A stretch of DNA of 64,000 nucleotides. Origin: Cohnella lubricantis. GTDB lineage: Bacteria; Bacillota; Bacilli; Paenibacillales; Paenibacillaceae. The position numbers and the translations under genes are program-made. Within the stretch, counting starts at the first letter, position 1. Every line of letters starts with the position of its first letter. Location: the NCBI RefSeq assembly GCF_014212015.1, contig NZ_JACJVN010000019.1:1-64000 (forward strand). The letters run 5' to 3'. This document shows, piece after piece, positions 43,384 to 51,557 of the stretch. The notes under the pieces are model-generated. The model ran no database searches and was not told where the DNA came from. It worked only from the letters and a program-made list of their open reading frames with translations.

Positions 43384-43917
43384 ATGGAGATAGCGGCGGA
43401 ATTTGTGAAAAGCTGGATGAAGCTCACGAAAGAATGGCATACGCAATTGGAAGCGGAGCTCGCGCCGCAGCTGACCGAAGGACAGCTGCAGGTGCTGGAG
43501 CTGATGATGGCATTCGAGCCGATGAAGCCTTCCGATCTGCTTCCTCATCTAGAGACGACGCCTGCGGCAGTCACAACCCTGTTAGACCGGATGGAACGCA
43601 ACGGGCTCGTTCGGAGGGAAAGGGACGCACACGACCGGCGCATCGTGTGGGTGAGCATGACCGAGCTGGGACGTTCAGAGGCTGAACGCGGCTTGAAGGT
43701 TCGCAGCAGTATCGTCGGCCGGTCGCTGGAACGTCTGTCGCTCCATAATCGCCAGCTTCTCATGTACTTGATCGGCAAAGTGGCGGGAACGCGAGAGGCT
43801 GCGCCGAGCGGTGAACGAGCCGGCGGAGCGGGGGAGCGGGCTGCCAGCTCTTCTGATGGGGAGCGGGCTGCAGCCGAATCTGCTGTGCAGGCGAGCGCAG
43901 AAGCGGCTAACGGGTAG
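43384..43917 (+). CDS. MarR family transcriptional regulator
   Basis: 177 residues from the ATG at 43384, preferred over ATG 43369 because GGGAGGGG lies between them at correct spacing. The winged HTH reads QLQVLELMMAFEPMKPSDLLPHLETTPAAVTTLLDRMERNGLVRRERDAHDRRI (segment; about 35-95), with the DxRR wing motif of MarR. After residue about 138 there is a low-complexity tail rich in Gly, Ala, Ser and Glu with three GERA units. Target unknown; no divergent partner. Confidence 0.92.
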   Translation: MEIAAEFVKSWMKLTKEWHTQLEAELAPQLTEGQLQVLELMMAFEPMKPSDLLPHLETTPAAVTTLLDRMERNGLVRRERDAHDRRIVWVSMTELGRSEAERGLKVRSSIVGRSLERLSLHNRQLLMYLIGKVAGTREAAPSGERAGGAGERAASSSDGERAAAESAVQASAEAANG

Positions 43918-43957
43918 CAGCGCAGGCGGTTATCATCCAGGCATGACGCTAGTAGAA

Positions 43958-43999
43958 GAGGCTTTCTCACAAGGGGTGACACCCAGGTGAGAAAGCCTC
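43958..43999. terminator. Bidirectional hairpin between MarR and CapA-like genes
   Basis: GAGGCTTTCTCAC (43958-43970) pairs with GTGAGAAAGCCTC (43987-43999). The two genes are convergent. Only short T-runs follow on either strand. Confidence 0.7.
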
Positions 44000-44121
44000 C
44001 TTGTATTTGCGATATTTACCCGCGCGTTGCCAATTCTGTGACGGTCCGGAGCTGGGCTGCGAGGAGCATCGTATTTCGCTCTGAGCCGATGGGATAACGA
44101 TTGAAGTGCGTGTGAAGTTGG

Positions 44122-45501
44122 TTAGTCAGCGCTAATGTCACCGGCCAGACTCTGCAGATGATGTGTGATGCCTTCCAGCAACTCGTTCATTTTCGAATAT
44201 TCGGCTTCGGTCCACGTCTTGCTGCTTCGATTGGCAAGCGCCACAGACAGGGGAACTATTGTGTAATGCTTGTTCTTGGCGATCATTCGGGTGATCACAT
44301 AGGTAGGCGTTGTTTGGACGTCGCTCCATTCGGTCCATGACTTGCCGTTCGAATCGGTCGTCTTGGTCAGCTTGAGCTGAAGGATCACGCCGACATCCTT
44401 CCAATCGTCCTTCTGGTTCGAGATGAAGTTGCCGAGCGAATAGATGACGAACCCTCGGCGAACGCCGTCTGGACGCAGAGGATCTTGCACCTCGATGGTC
44501 TCGTAAGGCTGCACGACGTGCGGGTGAGAGCCGAGAATAATATCTGCGCCAGCTTCGATCAATTGTTTGGCAACGCTGCGCTGTGAGTCGTTCGGCATCC
44601 GTTGGTACTCGATCCCGTCATGAACCGATACTACGATAGCATCCGCGCCGGCCTGACGGAGCTTGGCGATGTCTTCCGTCATAGCGGGGACGTCTATCAT
44701 ATTCACCGCGTAAGGATGATCCTTAGGGATCGGAATGCCGTTCGTGCTATACGTATACGCGAGGAAGCCGAGCTTGATGCCGTTGCGCTCTTCGATGACG
44801 AGACGCTTGGCGTCTGTCGTGGATTCGTTCGTCCCGACAGGCACAAGCCCATTGTCGCGCAGATTGTGCAGCGTTCGAGTCAAGCCGACGAAGCCGCGGT
44901 CCAGCGTGTGGTTATTGGCGGTCGATAGGATTTGAAATCCGGTGTCTTGGAGCGTGCCGGCTAATTCGGTCGGCGCGTTGAAGCGCGGGTAACCGGAATA
45001 TTTCAGGTCTTCACCCGCGAGCGGCGTCTCCAGGTTACCAAACACCCAATCCCCTTGCTTCAGAATCGGCTTTACTAACTTGAACCACGGTGAGAAATCG
45101 TAGGTGTCCGCGGATGCGTCGTAATAGCCTGGCAATTGCGGCGAATGAACCATAATGTCGCCGACGGCAACAAGAGAAGCCTCCGTCTGAATCGGAGGCT
45201 TCTCTTGATCGTTGTTGGAGGGAATCATGTTGTCGGCAGAGGAACCGGACGACTGAGCGGATGGGATAACCGACGAACTTCCCGGCGTCTGAGCCGGCGG
45301 GATAGAGGCACCATCTGCAGCGTTGGTACCAGTAGACTGAGCAGAGGGGATAGTGGCACCATCAGCCGGCGACACCATACCTGCCCGCTCGGGCAGAGAA
45401 GCGGGGGCAACTCCGGCATCCCCGCTGCAAGCCGTCAGCAGCAAGCTGAGCAGCAGCAGGGCGTACGTCGTACTGCCCCATTTAGGACTTGCTAACCGCA
45501 T
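44122..45501 (-). CDS. CapA-family lipoprotein (PGA_cap metallophosphatase-like)
   Basis: 459 residues from ATG 45501 (GGGAGGG upstream; the frame extends to 45558 without a better site). Signal peptide with lipobox LLTAC, Cys near 25. A low-complexity linker (about 28-105) contains three related segments, ATIPSAQ, ASIPPAQ and VIPSAQ. The CapA domain has VAVGDIMVHSP (near 112), FGNLETPLAG, STANNHTLDRG, VSVHDGIEY and GADIILGSHPHVVQP, the metal-binding pattern of PgsA/CapA. It lies downstream of an RNA methyltransferase-like gene on the same strand. Confidence 0.9.
   Translation of the reverse strand: MRLASPKWGSTTYALLLLSLLLTACSGDAGVAPASLPERAGMVSPADGATIPSAQSTGTNAADGASIPPAQTPGSSSVIPSAQSSGSSADNMIPSNNDQEKPPIQTEASLVAVGDIMVHSPQLPGYYDASADTYDFSPWFKLVKPILKQGDWVFGNLETPLAGEDLKYSGYPRFNAPTELAGTLQDTGFQILSTANNHTLDRGFVGLTRTLHNLRDNGLVPVGTNESTTDAKRLVIEERNGIKLGFLAYTYSTNGIPIPKDHPYAVNMIDVPAMTEDIAKLRQAGADAIVVSVHDGIEYQRMPNDSQRSVAKQLIEAGADIILGSHPHVVQPYETIEVQDPLRPDGVRRGFVIYSLGNFISNQKDDWKDVGVILQLKLTKTTDSNGKSWTEWSDVQTTPTYVITRMIAKNKHYTIVPLSVALANRSSKTWTEAEYSKMNELLEGITHHLQSLAGDISAD
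45253..45359 (-). repeat. Element-related repeats inside the CapA-like linker (copy D)
   Basis: On the minus strand GTGCCACTATCCC (45359-45347), six bases, TCAG (45340-45337): 13 core bases plus TCAG at the same spacing as elements A-C. A second copy (45311-45289) has one core mismatch, and a third (near 45267-45253) keeps only ATCCC, six bases, TCAG. All three are in frame and read as (A)(T/S)IPxAQ. Confidence 0.75.
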
Positions 45502-45610
45502 CGCGATAACTCCCTCCCAGGGGTTACGTGCTAACGTTACGACTGGCGCTGGCGCCACATAGGTGCGAACTTAGGCTTAGCGGGCCGTTGCACCACGCGC
45601 GTAACGCGCC

Positions 45611-46480
45611 TTACTCTCCGCTCTCCCAGCGGCCATAAATGCCGCAAGGAAGCGTCATGCCGCTCGCCGTAATGGGCAAGCCGATCTCCCCGCAGTCGAT
45701 CTGGCCGCCGAACTTGCGGCCGATCGACATCTTCAGCAGATTATTCAGGACGGTCGGCGACAGGCCCGTTGTGTAGGAGTTGATAAGAACGAACAACGGG
45801 CGATCCGACAAGATCGACGCGCAGCTCTCGAGGAACGGGAAGAGGTTCTCCTCCAGCTTCCACATCTCGCCGTTCGGTCCGCGTCCGTAGGAAGGCGGGT
45901 CCATAATAATCGCCTCATACTGGCGTCCGCGCCGCTGCTCGCGCTGCACGAACTTGAACACGTCGTCGGTAATGTATCGGATCGGCGCCGACTCCAGTCC
46001 GGACAACTGGGCGTTCTCCTTCGCCCATTGCACCATGCCCTTGGCGGCGTCGACATGGCACACGTCCGCGCCGGCCGCTGCGGAGGCGACGGTCGCTCCG
46101 CCCGTATAGGCGAACAAGTTAAGCACGCGGATCGGACGGTTGGCGCTGCGGATGCGTTCCATCATCCAGCTCCAATTCACCGCCTGCTCCGGGAACAAGC
46201 CTGTATGCTTGAAGTTGGTCGGCTTGATATGGAACTTGAGGGGGCCGTAGCCGATCGTCCAGCGCTCGGGCATATCCTTGCGGAAATCCCATTGTCCGCC
46301 GCCGGACGAGCTGCGATGATAGTGGCCGTGAACGTTCTTCCAATTTGGCGTCTCTTGCGTAAGCGGCCAAATAATTTGCGGATCGGGGCGGCGAAGGATA
46401 ACGCTGCCCCAGCGTTCGAGCTTCTCGCCGTTGCCCGTGTCGATTAATTCGTAATCTTGCCAGTCGGTTGCCATTCTCAT
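45611..46480 (-). CDS. Class I SAM-dependent RNA methyltransferase-like protein
   Basis: 289 residues. The SAM-binding motif VLNLFAYTGGATVASAAAGA (near 118), an acidic VDAAKGMVQWAKENA segment and the catalytic-site-like MDPPSYGRG (near 195) match the RlmI/RlmK-type methyltransferase family. It lacks an obvious PUA domain, so it is shorter than RlmI. Two ATGs (46480, 46474) are possible. It lies between a response regulator gene and the CapA-like gene on the same strand; co-transcription is possible. Confidence 0.85.
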   Translation of the reverse strand: MRMATDWQDYELIDTGNGEKLERWGSVILRRPDPQIIWPLTQETPNWKNVHGHYHRSSSGGGQWDFRKDMPERWTIGYGPLKFHIKPTNFKHTGLFPEQAVNWSWMMERIRSANRPIRVLNLFAYTGGATVASAAAGADVCHVDAAKGMVQWAKENAQLSGLESAPIRYITDDVFKFVQREQRRGRQYEAIIMDPPSYGRGPNGEMWKLEENLFPFLESCASILSDRPLFVLINSYTTGLSPTVLNNLLKMSIGRKFGGQIDCGEIGLPITASGMTLPCGIYGRWESGE

Positions 46481-46541
46481 CTTGTTAGGTTACTTCCTTT
46501 TTCCCGTCTAATTGACGTTGCTGTCGGTGCTGTGTCGGACG

Positions 46542-47276
46542 CTAAGCTTCCGACCGGAGATCGCTTGCTTCATACGACAACCGGTATCCGAAGCCGCGCA
46601 CCGTCTGAATATACATCGGTTTGGCCGGATCGGGTTCGATTTTCTTGCGGAGATTGCTAACGTGAACCATCAGCGTGCGCGTGTCGCCCATGCTGTCGGT
46701 ATGCCATACGAGCCTGTACAGCTCGTTCATCGAGAACACTCGATTCGGCTGGCGTGCCATAGCTGTCAGCAGATCAAACTCTTTAACGGAGAGGCCGATC
46801 AGCTCGCCGCCGCGTCTCACCTCGCAGCGGTCCGTATCGATCTCAAGATCGCCATAACGAAGGATTCTCCGCGACTCGTCCGGAAGACGCTCCCGCGTAC
46901 GGCGCCGGCGAATATGTGCATGGACTCGCGCTACCAATTGGCTTGGACTGAACGGCTTGGTTATGTAGTCATCGCCGCCTTCCGACAGGCCTAGAATAAT
47001 ATCGGCATCCTCGCTCTTGCAGCTGAGGAACAGGATCGGCACACTCGCGCAGCAGCCCTGACGCAGCAGTCGGCACACTTCGATGCCGTCCGGCTGACCG
47101 AGCGACACGTCCAGTATGATCAAATCAGGCGCGGAAGCCTCCGCCTGACGGATCGCATCGTCGCCGTTGTCAGCAATCAGTACGGCGAAGCCTTCTCTCT
47201 CTAAATACAGCTTGATAAGTTCCGTGATCTCTCGTTCGTCGTCTGCAACAAGAACGGAGGTTATCGGACGGTTCAA
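46542..47276 (-). CDS. OmpR-family response regulator
   Basis: 244 residues. The receiver domain has DDE (11-13 region), phospho-acceptor Asp near 56 (LIILDVSLG), and Lys in DYITKPF (near 107). The C-terminal winged helix (about 140-235) ends VSNLRKKIEPDPAKPMYIQTVRGFGYRL (segment). TTG start at 47276 with GGGGGATG upstream. It diverges from the histidine kinase gene, with which it presumably pairs. Confidence 0.94.
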   Translation of the reverse strand: MNRPITSVLVADDEREITELIKLYLEREGFAVLIADNGDDAIRQAEASAPDLIILDVSLGQPDGIEVCRLLRQGCCASVPILFLSCKSEDADIILGLSEGGDDYITKPFSPSQLVARVHAHIRRRRTRERLPDESRRILRYGDLEIDTDRCEVRRGGELIGLSVKEFDLLTAMARQPNRVFSMNELYRLVWHTDSMGDTRTLMVHVSNLRKKIEPDPAKPMYIQTVRGFGYRLSYEASDLRSEA

Positions 47277-47305
47277 CTCTTCATCCCCCGACTACCGAAT
47301 TCGGT

Positions 47306-47317
47306 GTACATATGTAC
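47306..47317. promoter_or_regulatory. 12-bp palindrome in the regulator/kinase intergenic region
   Basis: GTACATATGTAC, four bases downstream of the response-regulator -10, a candidate operator. Confidence 0.5.
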
Positions 47318-47320
47318 CAT

Positions 47321-47350
47321 ATTATACTTAAATCGTTGACGGGGAATCAA
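47321..47350 (-). promoter_or_regulatory. Promoter of the response regulator gene
   Basis: On the minus strand TTGATT (47350-47345), 18 bases, TATAAT (47326-47321). Confidence 0.7.
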
Positions 47351-47364
47351 TGCACGTTTACGAT
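47336..47364 (+). promoter_or_regulatory. Promoter of the histidine kinase gene
   Basis: TTGACG (47336-47341), 17 bases, TACGAT (47359-47364). It overlaps the -35 of the divergent regulator promoter. Confidence 0.7.
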
Positions 47365-47401
47365 GAGGTTGTCAGTTTTTAGGAGAGCGGGAGCGATTAG
47401 A

Positions 47402-49489
47402 ATGAACGGGCTAGGTAGCAAGTGCGGCTGCAATCGCAACGGCAGGCGGCTATGGGCGCTGCTGGCTGGGGTACTGCTGCTGTCGCTGTTCGGCTGCGCA
47501 GGCGCGGGGCAATCGCCGGAAGCCTCGGCGGAGAAGGGGATTCTCGACCTGAGGGACCGCTCTTTCCAGACGGAAGGCGTCCTGCCGCTATCAGGCGAAT
47601 GGTCCTTCGTATGGTACGCCCAAGGGCACACGGAGCCGATCTATTCGACCATTGACGTGCCGAAGCTGTGGAGCGGCGTCCGGCTGGAAGACGGAACGAA
47701 GCTAAGCAGCCAAGGGAGAGGCGTGTATCGGCTTACGATTCTACACGAGCGGTATGACGGCATGCTGGCGATCCGTCTGCCGAACATATCGACCGCCTAT
47801 ACGCTATATGTGAACGGAGTACATAAGCTGTCGCTCGGCCAAGCCGGCAGCGGGCCGGATTCGACAAGGCCGTATCAGCTTCCGTCAACGGTCTATTTCG
47901 ATGGGAGCACGGGCCGGACAGAGCTGGAGCTGATCGTGTCCAATTTCGACCACCGCAACGGCGGGGTGCGAACGGACCTAATCGTAGGAACCGACCGGCA
48001 GATTGAGAACCTCGACTTCTCTCGCCAATCGCAGGAGATGGTCGTGTTCGGCTGTCTCACTATGATTGGCTTCTATCATTTGGGACTGTTCGCGCTTCGG
48101 CGCCGAGAGACGGCGAATCTCTACTTCGCCTTGATGTGCTTCTTCGTCTCTAGCCGGATGGGTGTCATCGGAGATGGTTTGTTCTTCCACTGGATTCCTT
48201 CCCTCACGTGGACGGCAGGCACGCGAATCGAATATACGTCATTCGCGCTTAGCGCGTTATTCGGCTTCGCCTATTATAGCCGAACGTTCTTCCAAGAGAT
48301 CGGCAAGCGCTGGGTCTGGCTGTCCCGTATCGCAGGCATCGTGCTTGTTGCCTGTTGCTGGACAGTGCCGGTCCTGCAAGTAAGCGCAATGATTGTCATC
48401 TATCAAATTTATGTTCTCCTCCTTAGCGCAAGAACGCTAGCGGGGCTTGTGCTGGCATTGTACCGGAAGCGGGAAGGAGCTCGTCTTGCGCTGTTTGGCG
48501 TAGCGGGGCTCGTTGTGACGATCGTGAATGATATTTTCTTCTACAACGGTTGGTGGAGATCCCTCGATCTGGCCGCGTTCGGCTTGTTGTTCTTGATCCT
48601 GTTGAATTCGTTCTCCATCTCGCTTCGGTTCTCGAGAACGTTCGTGCGATCGGAGCAGATGTCCAGTGAGCTGAAGGAATGGAACAATCTATTGGAGGAG
48701 AAAATCGCGGAGCGCACCGAGCAGTTGACCCGGTCATATGCGGAACTGGAAGAGTCGAAGGGCCGTTTGGAACGGATGGAATTGTCCCGGCGGCAGCTGG
48801 TAAGCAATATCTCGCATGATCTCCGAACGCCGATCACTTTGCTGCAGGGATATTTGGAAGCCATTCGGGACGGCGTTATTCACGACCCGAACAAGCTCGA
48901 TTCGGCGATTCGGCTCATGCTGACGAAGGTCCAAGGCTTGAACAGCCTCATTCAGGATCTGTTCGATCTGTCGCTGCTGGAAGCACGCCGCGCGCCGATG
49001 GCGTTCGCGCCGATTCGGCTGGCGGATTGGCTCCGCCGGCTGGCCGAGGAATACGAGCCGGAGCTCAAGGAGAAGGGGATTGCTTTCTCTGCTAGCGGGG
49101 GAGGAGATCATCTCGAGACAAGCTTCGTCCGCATCGACGAGCATCAGATGGACCGCGTGTTAGCGAATTTGATCTACAATTCGCTCAAGCATACGCCGAG
49201 GGGGGGCAGCATCGCGCTGACGGTGACGGCAGAAGCGGGATTGCAGTCGGCGAAGGTTCAGGTCGCCGATACGGGATCGGGCATCCATCCGGACGATCTA
49301 CCTCACATTTTCGAACGATTCTACCCGAATGACACAACCCGCCGTGCCTCATCGGGAGGCAGCGGGCTAGGCTTGTCCATCGCCAAAGAGATTGTGGAGA
49401 TGCATGGGGGGAGATTAACGGCAGAGAACGCCGATGCCGGCGGCAGCGTTCTCACAATTCAATTGCCGCTGCTGCCGGATGGTCGCTAG
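47402..49489 (+). CDS. Membrane sensor histidine kinase (7TMR-DISM type)
   Basis: 695 residues from ATG 47402 (GGGAG eight bases upstream; the frame is open further 5' without a site). Signal/lipobox-like start ending LFGC, an extracellular beta-sandwich of 7TMR-DISM type (about 40-200), seven membrane helices (about 210-420), a coiled coil, then HisKA with phospho-His in NISHDLRTP (near 472) and HATPase_c (N box ANLIYNSLKHT, G1 DTGSGI, G2 GGSGLGLSIAKEIVEMHGG). Its divergent neighbour is the likely partner regulator. Signal unknown. Confidence 0.92.
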   Translation: MNGLGSKCGCNRNGRRLWALLAGVLLLSLFGCAGAGQSPEASAEKGILDLRDRSFQTEGVLPLSGEWSFVWYAQGHTEPIYSTIDVPKLWSGVRLEDGTKLSSQGRGVYRLTILHERYDGMLAIRLPNISTAYTLYVNGVHKLSLGQAGSGPDSTRPYQLPSTVYFDGSTGRTELELIVSNFDHRNGGVRTDLIVGTDRQIENLDFSRQSQEMVVFGCLTMIGFYHLGLFALRRRETANLYFALMCFFVSSRMGVIGDGLFFHWIPSLTWTAGTRIEYTSFALSALFGFAYYSRTFFQEIGKRWVWLSRIAGIVLVACCWTVPVLQVSAMIVIYQIYVLLLSARTLAGLVLALYRKREGARLALFGVAGLVVTIVNDIFFYNGWWRSLDLAAFGLLFLILLNSFSISLRFSRTFVRSEQMSSELKEWNNLLEEKIAERTEQLTRSYAELEESKGRLERMELSRRQLVSNISHDLRTPITLLQGYLEAIRDGVIHDPNKLDSAIRLMLTKVQGLNSLIQDLFDLSLLEARRAPMAFAPIRLADWLRRLAEEYEPELKEKGIAFSASGGGDHLETSFVRIDEHQMDRVLANLIYNSLKHTPRGGSIALTVTAEAGLQSAKVQVADTGSGIHPDDLPHIFERFYPNDTTRRASSGGSGLGLSIAKEIVEMHGGRLTAENADAGGSVLTIQLPLLPDGR

Positions 49490-49515
49490 GAAGGCTAATT
49501 GAAGCCGTCTTTGCT

Positions 49516-49863
49516 TTAGGAGCCTCTCTCCTTCAAAATGATGTTGTGCAGAAGCCCGATCGATTGCTTGCGCTGCTCCTGGCTCATATCCTGGATCAGC
49601 TTCAGAATCTCCTTGGAGTCGCGAGCTTCCTCCGACGTCTCTTGCGCTCCGTGCGTCTGATCCGGAGCGTTCCCGCCGATAATGTAATCCAGGGAGACAT
49701 GGAAGAAGGAAGCTAGCTTAATAAGCGTGTCGTAGACTGGCTGTCGATTGTTAATCTCGTAATGGCTGTAAGCGGATCGCGTAATGCCGATATGGCGGGC
49801 GACTTCTTCCTGCGACAGGTTGCGCTTCAGCCGTAACTCGCGTAGGCGATCTCCCATGGTCAT
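49516..49863 (-). CDS. Xre-family HTH regulator
   Basis: 115 residues. The HTH (about 8-60) reads LRLKRNLSQEEVARHIGITRSAYSHYEINNRQPVYDTL (segment), and the rest is a helical C-terminal domain probably for dimerisation. AAGGAGAG lies before the ATG. Upstream is an unusual promoter region with a GATAC/GTATC palindrome, suggesting autoregulation. Divergent from pncB. Confidence 0.92.
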   Translation of the reverse strand: MTMGDRLRELRLKRNLSQEEVARHIGITRSAYSHYEINNRQPVYDTLIKLASFFHVSLDYIIGGNAPDQTHGAQETSEEARDSKEILKLIQDMSQEQRKQSIGLLHNIILKERGS

Positions 49864-49950
49864 AGTAACGCTCTCCTTGCCACGATGGAATAATAGGAAA
49901 TGCGAAAATAATCGTACGTCCGCATAAAGGCTCGCTTTTTACCTAATGTT

Positions 49951-50002
49951 ACTTTATGATACAAAACGTATCGTTGTCAAGCGTATGTCAAGCGAATGTC
50001 AA
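49951..50002 (-). promoter_or_regulatory. Xre-gene promoter region: three phased TTGACA boxes and a palindromic operator
   Basis: On the minus strand TTGACA occurs at 50002-49997, 49991-49986 and 49980-49975, exactly 11 bases apart. The last has TAAAGT (49956-49951) at 18 bases as a possible -10. GATACAAAACGTATC (49958-49972), a perfect 5-bp inverted repeat with 5-base centre, lies in the spacer. Operators of this GATAC..GTATC form are known for PBSX Xre-type repressors. Confidence 0.65.
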
Positions 50003-50028
50003 CAGAATTAATTGGAGCGATCAAACAA

Positions 50029-51474
50029 ATGAAATACACAAACATGACGCTGCACACGGATAAGTATCAGATCAATATGATGTACGCCCATTGGCTGAAC
50101 GGCTCGGACCGCGAGAAAGCGGTGTTCGAGGCTTACTTCCGCAAGCTGCCGTTCGGCAACGGCTTCGCGGTGTTCGCCGGATTGGAGCGGTTCATCCATT
50201 ACGTTCAGCATTTGAAGTTCGATGAAGAGATCCTTCAATATTTGGCCGCCCAGGAGGAAGGCTACGATGCCGGCTTCCTGGAGCGGCTGCGTACATTCCG
50301 CTTCACCGGCCGCATCTGGTCGATGGAGGAAGGCGCGATCGTCTTCGCGAACGAGCCGCTGGTACGCGTAGAAGCGAACGTCTTCGAAGCGCACCTGCTC
50401 GAGACCGCGCTTCTCAACTTCGTCAATTACCAGACGCTCATCGCGACGAAGGCAGCCCGGATCCGGCTTGTCGCTCCGGACGAGACGCTTCTCGAGTTCG
50501 GCACGCGGCGAGCGCAAGAGGCCGACGCCGCAGTGTGGGGGGCGCGAGCTTCTTATATTGCGGGCTTCGACGCCACCTCCAACCTGCGCGCCGGCATGCT
50601 GTTCGGCATCCCGACCTCGGGCACGCATGCCCATGCCTGGGTGCAGCATCATGAGACAGAGCTGGAATCCTTCGAGAGATTTGCGAAGGCGCTCCCGAAT
50701 CAAGTAACGCTGCTCGTGGACACATACGATACGTTGCGGAGCGGCGTGCCCAATGCGATTAAAGTCGCGAAGCGGATGGAGGCGGCAGGCAATCGAATGA
50801 GGGCGATCCGGCTGGACAGCGGCGATCTCGCCTACTTGTCCAAGCAGGCGCGCCGGATGCTCGACGAGGCGGGGCTTGATTATGTGAAGATCGTCGCCTC
50901 GAACGATCTCGACGAGAACATTATTATGAACCTGAAGGCGGAAGGCGCGCGCATTGACAGCTGGGGCGTCGGCACGCAGCTGATCACAGCGGCCGACCAG
51001 CCGGCGCTTGGCGGCGTGTACAAGCTGGTCGCCCGCGAGCAGAACGGCAAGTGGGAGCCGGTCATCAAGATCTCCGCTAATCCGGAGAAGGTGTCGACGC
51101 CGGGGGCGAAGGACGTCTACCGCATCGTCGATCGTAAGAGCGGCAGGGCTAAGGCAGACTACGTCGCGCTGACCGGGGAGGAAGAGGTGAAGGCGGGAGA
51201 GCCGATCGAGCTGTTCGATCCGGTGCATCCGTACATCCACGAGATGGCCGAGGATTACGACGCCATCCCCATGCTGAAGCCGATCTTCCGGGAAGGCGAG
51301 CTGATCTACGAGTTGCCGGATCTGGATGCGATGCGTGAGCTCCACCGCAAGCAGCTGGGACTGTTCTGGCCGGAGCATCTCCGCAAGCTGAACCCCGAGC
51401 GCTATCCCGTCGATCTTAGCGTTCAGGCATGGCAGCAGAAGATGGACCTGATTCGCAAATACAAATTCAAATAA
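50029..51474 (+). CDS. pncB: Nicotinate phosphoribosyltransferase
   Basis: Makes nicotinate mononucleotide in NAD salvage. The 481 residues begin with LHTDKYQINMMYAHW, followed by FRKLPFGNGFAVFAGLE, LLEFGTRRAQ, the SGTHAHAWV loop with the expected His, and RLDSGDLAYLSKQARRMLDEAG (segment), all typical. ATG 50029 with GGAG 11 bases upstream is preferred to ATG 49996, which lies in the repeat region without a ribosome site. Divergent from the Xre gene. Confidence 0.94.
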   Translation: MKYTNMTLHTDKYQINMMYAHWLNGSDREKAVFEAYFRKLPFGNGFAVFAGLERFIHYVQHLKFDEEILQYLAAQEEGYDAGFLERLRTFRFTGRIWSMEEGAIVFANEPLVRVEANVFEAHLLETALLNFVNYQTLIATKAARIRLVAPDETLLEFGTRRAQEADAAVWGARASYIAGFDATSNLRAGMLFGIPTSGTHAHAWVQHHETELESFERFAKALPNQVTLLVDTYDTLRSGVPNAIKVAKRMEAAGNRMRAIRLDSGDLAYLSKQARRMLDEAGLDYVKIVASNDLDENIIMNLKAEGARIDSWGVGTQLITAADQPALGGVYKLVAREQNGKWEPVIKISANPEKVSTPGAKDVYRIVDRKSGRAKADYVALTGEEEVKAGEPIELFDPVHPYIHEMAEDYDAIPMLKPIFREGELIYELPDLDAMRELHRKQLGLFWPEHLRKLNPERYPVDLSVQAWQQKMDLIRKYKFK

Positions 51475-51557
51475 GCGGTATTCGACTCGCATAAAACGCT
51501 CGCCGCGTGGCAAACTTCCATCAGATTCCAATTCAATTGGCAAATGCGGGAGGACCT

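Noticed and set aside
49516-49863. Xre gene as evidence of a prophage
   Set aside because: No integrase, structural or lysis genes nearby; neighbours are housekeeping genes.
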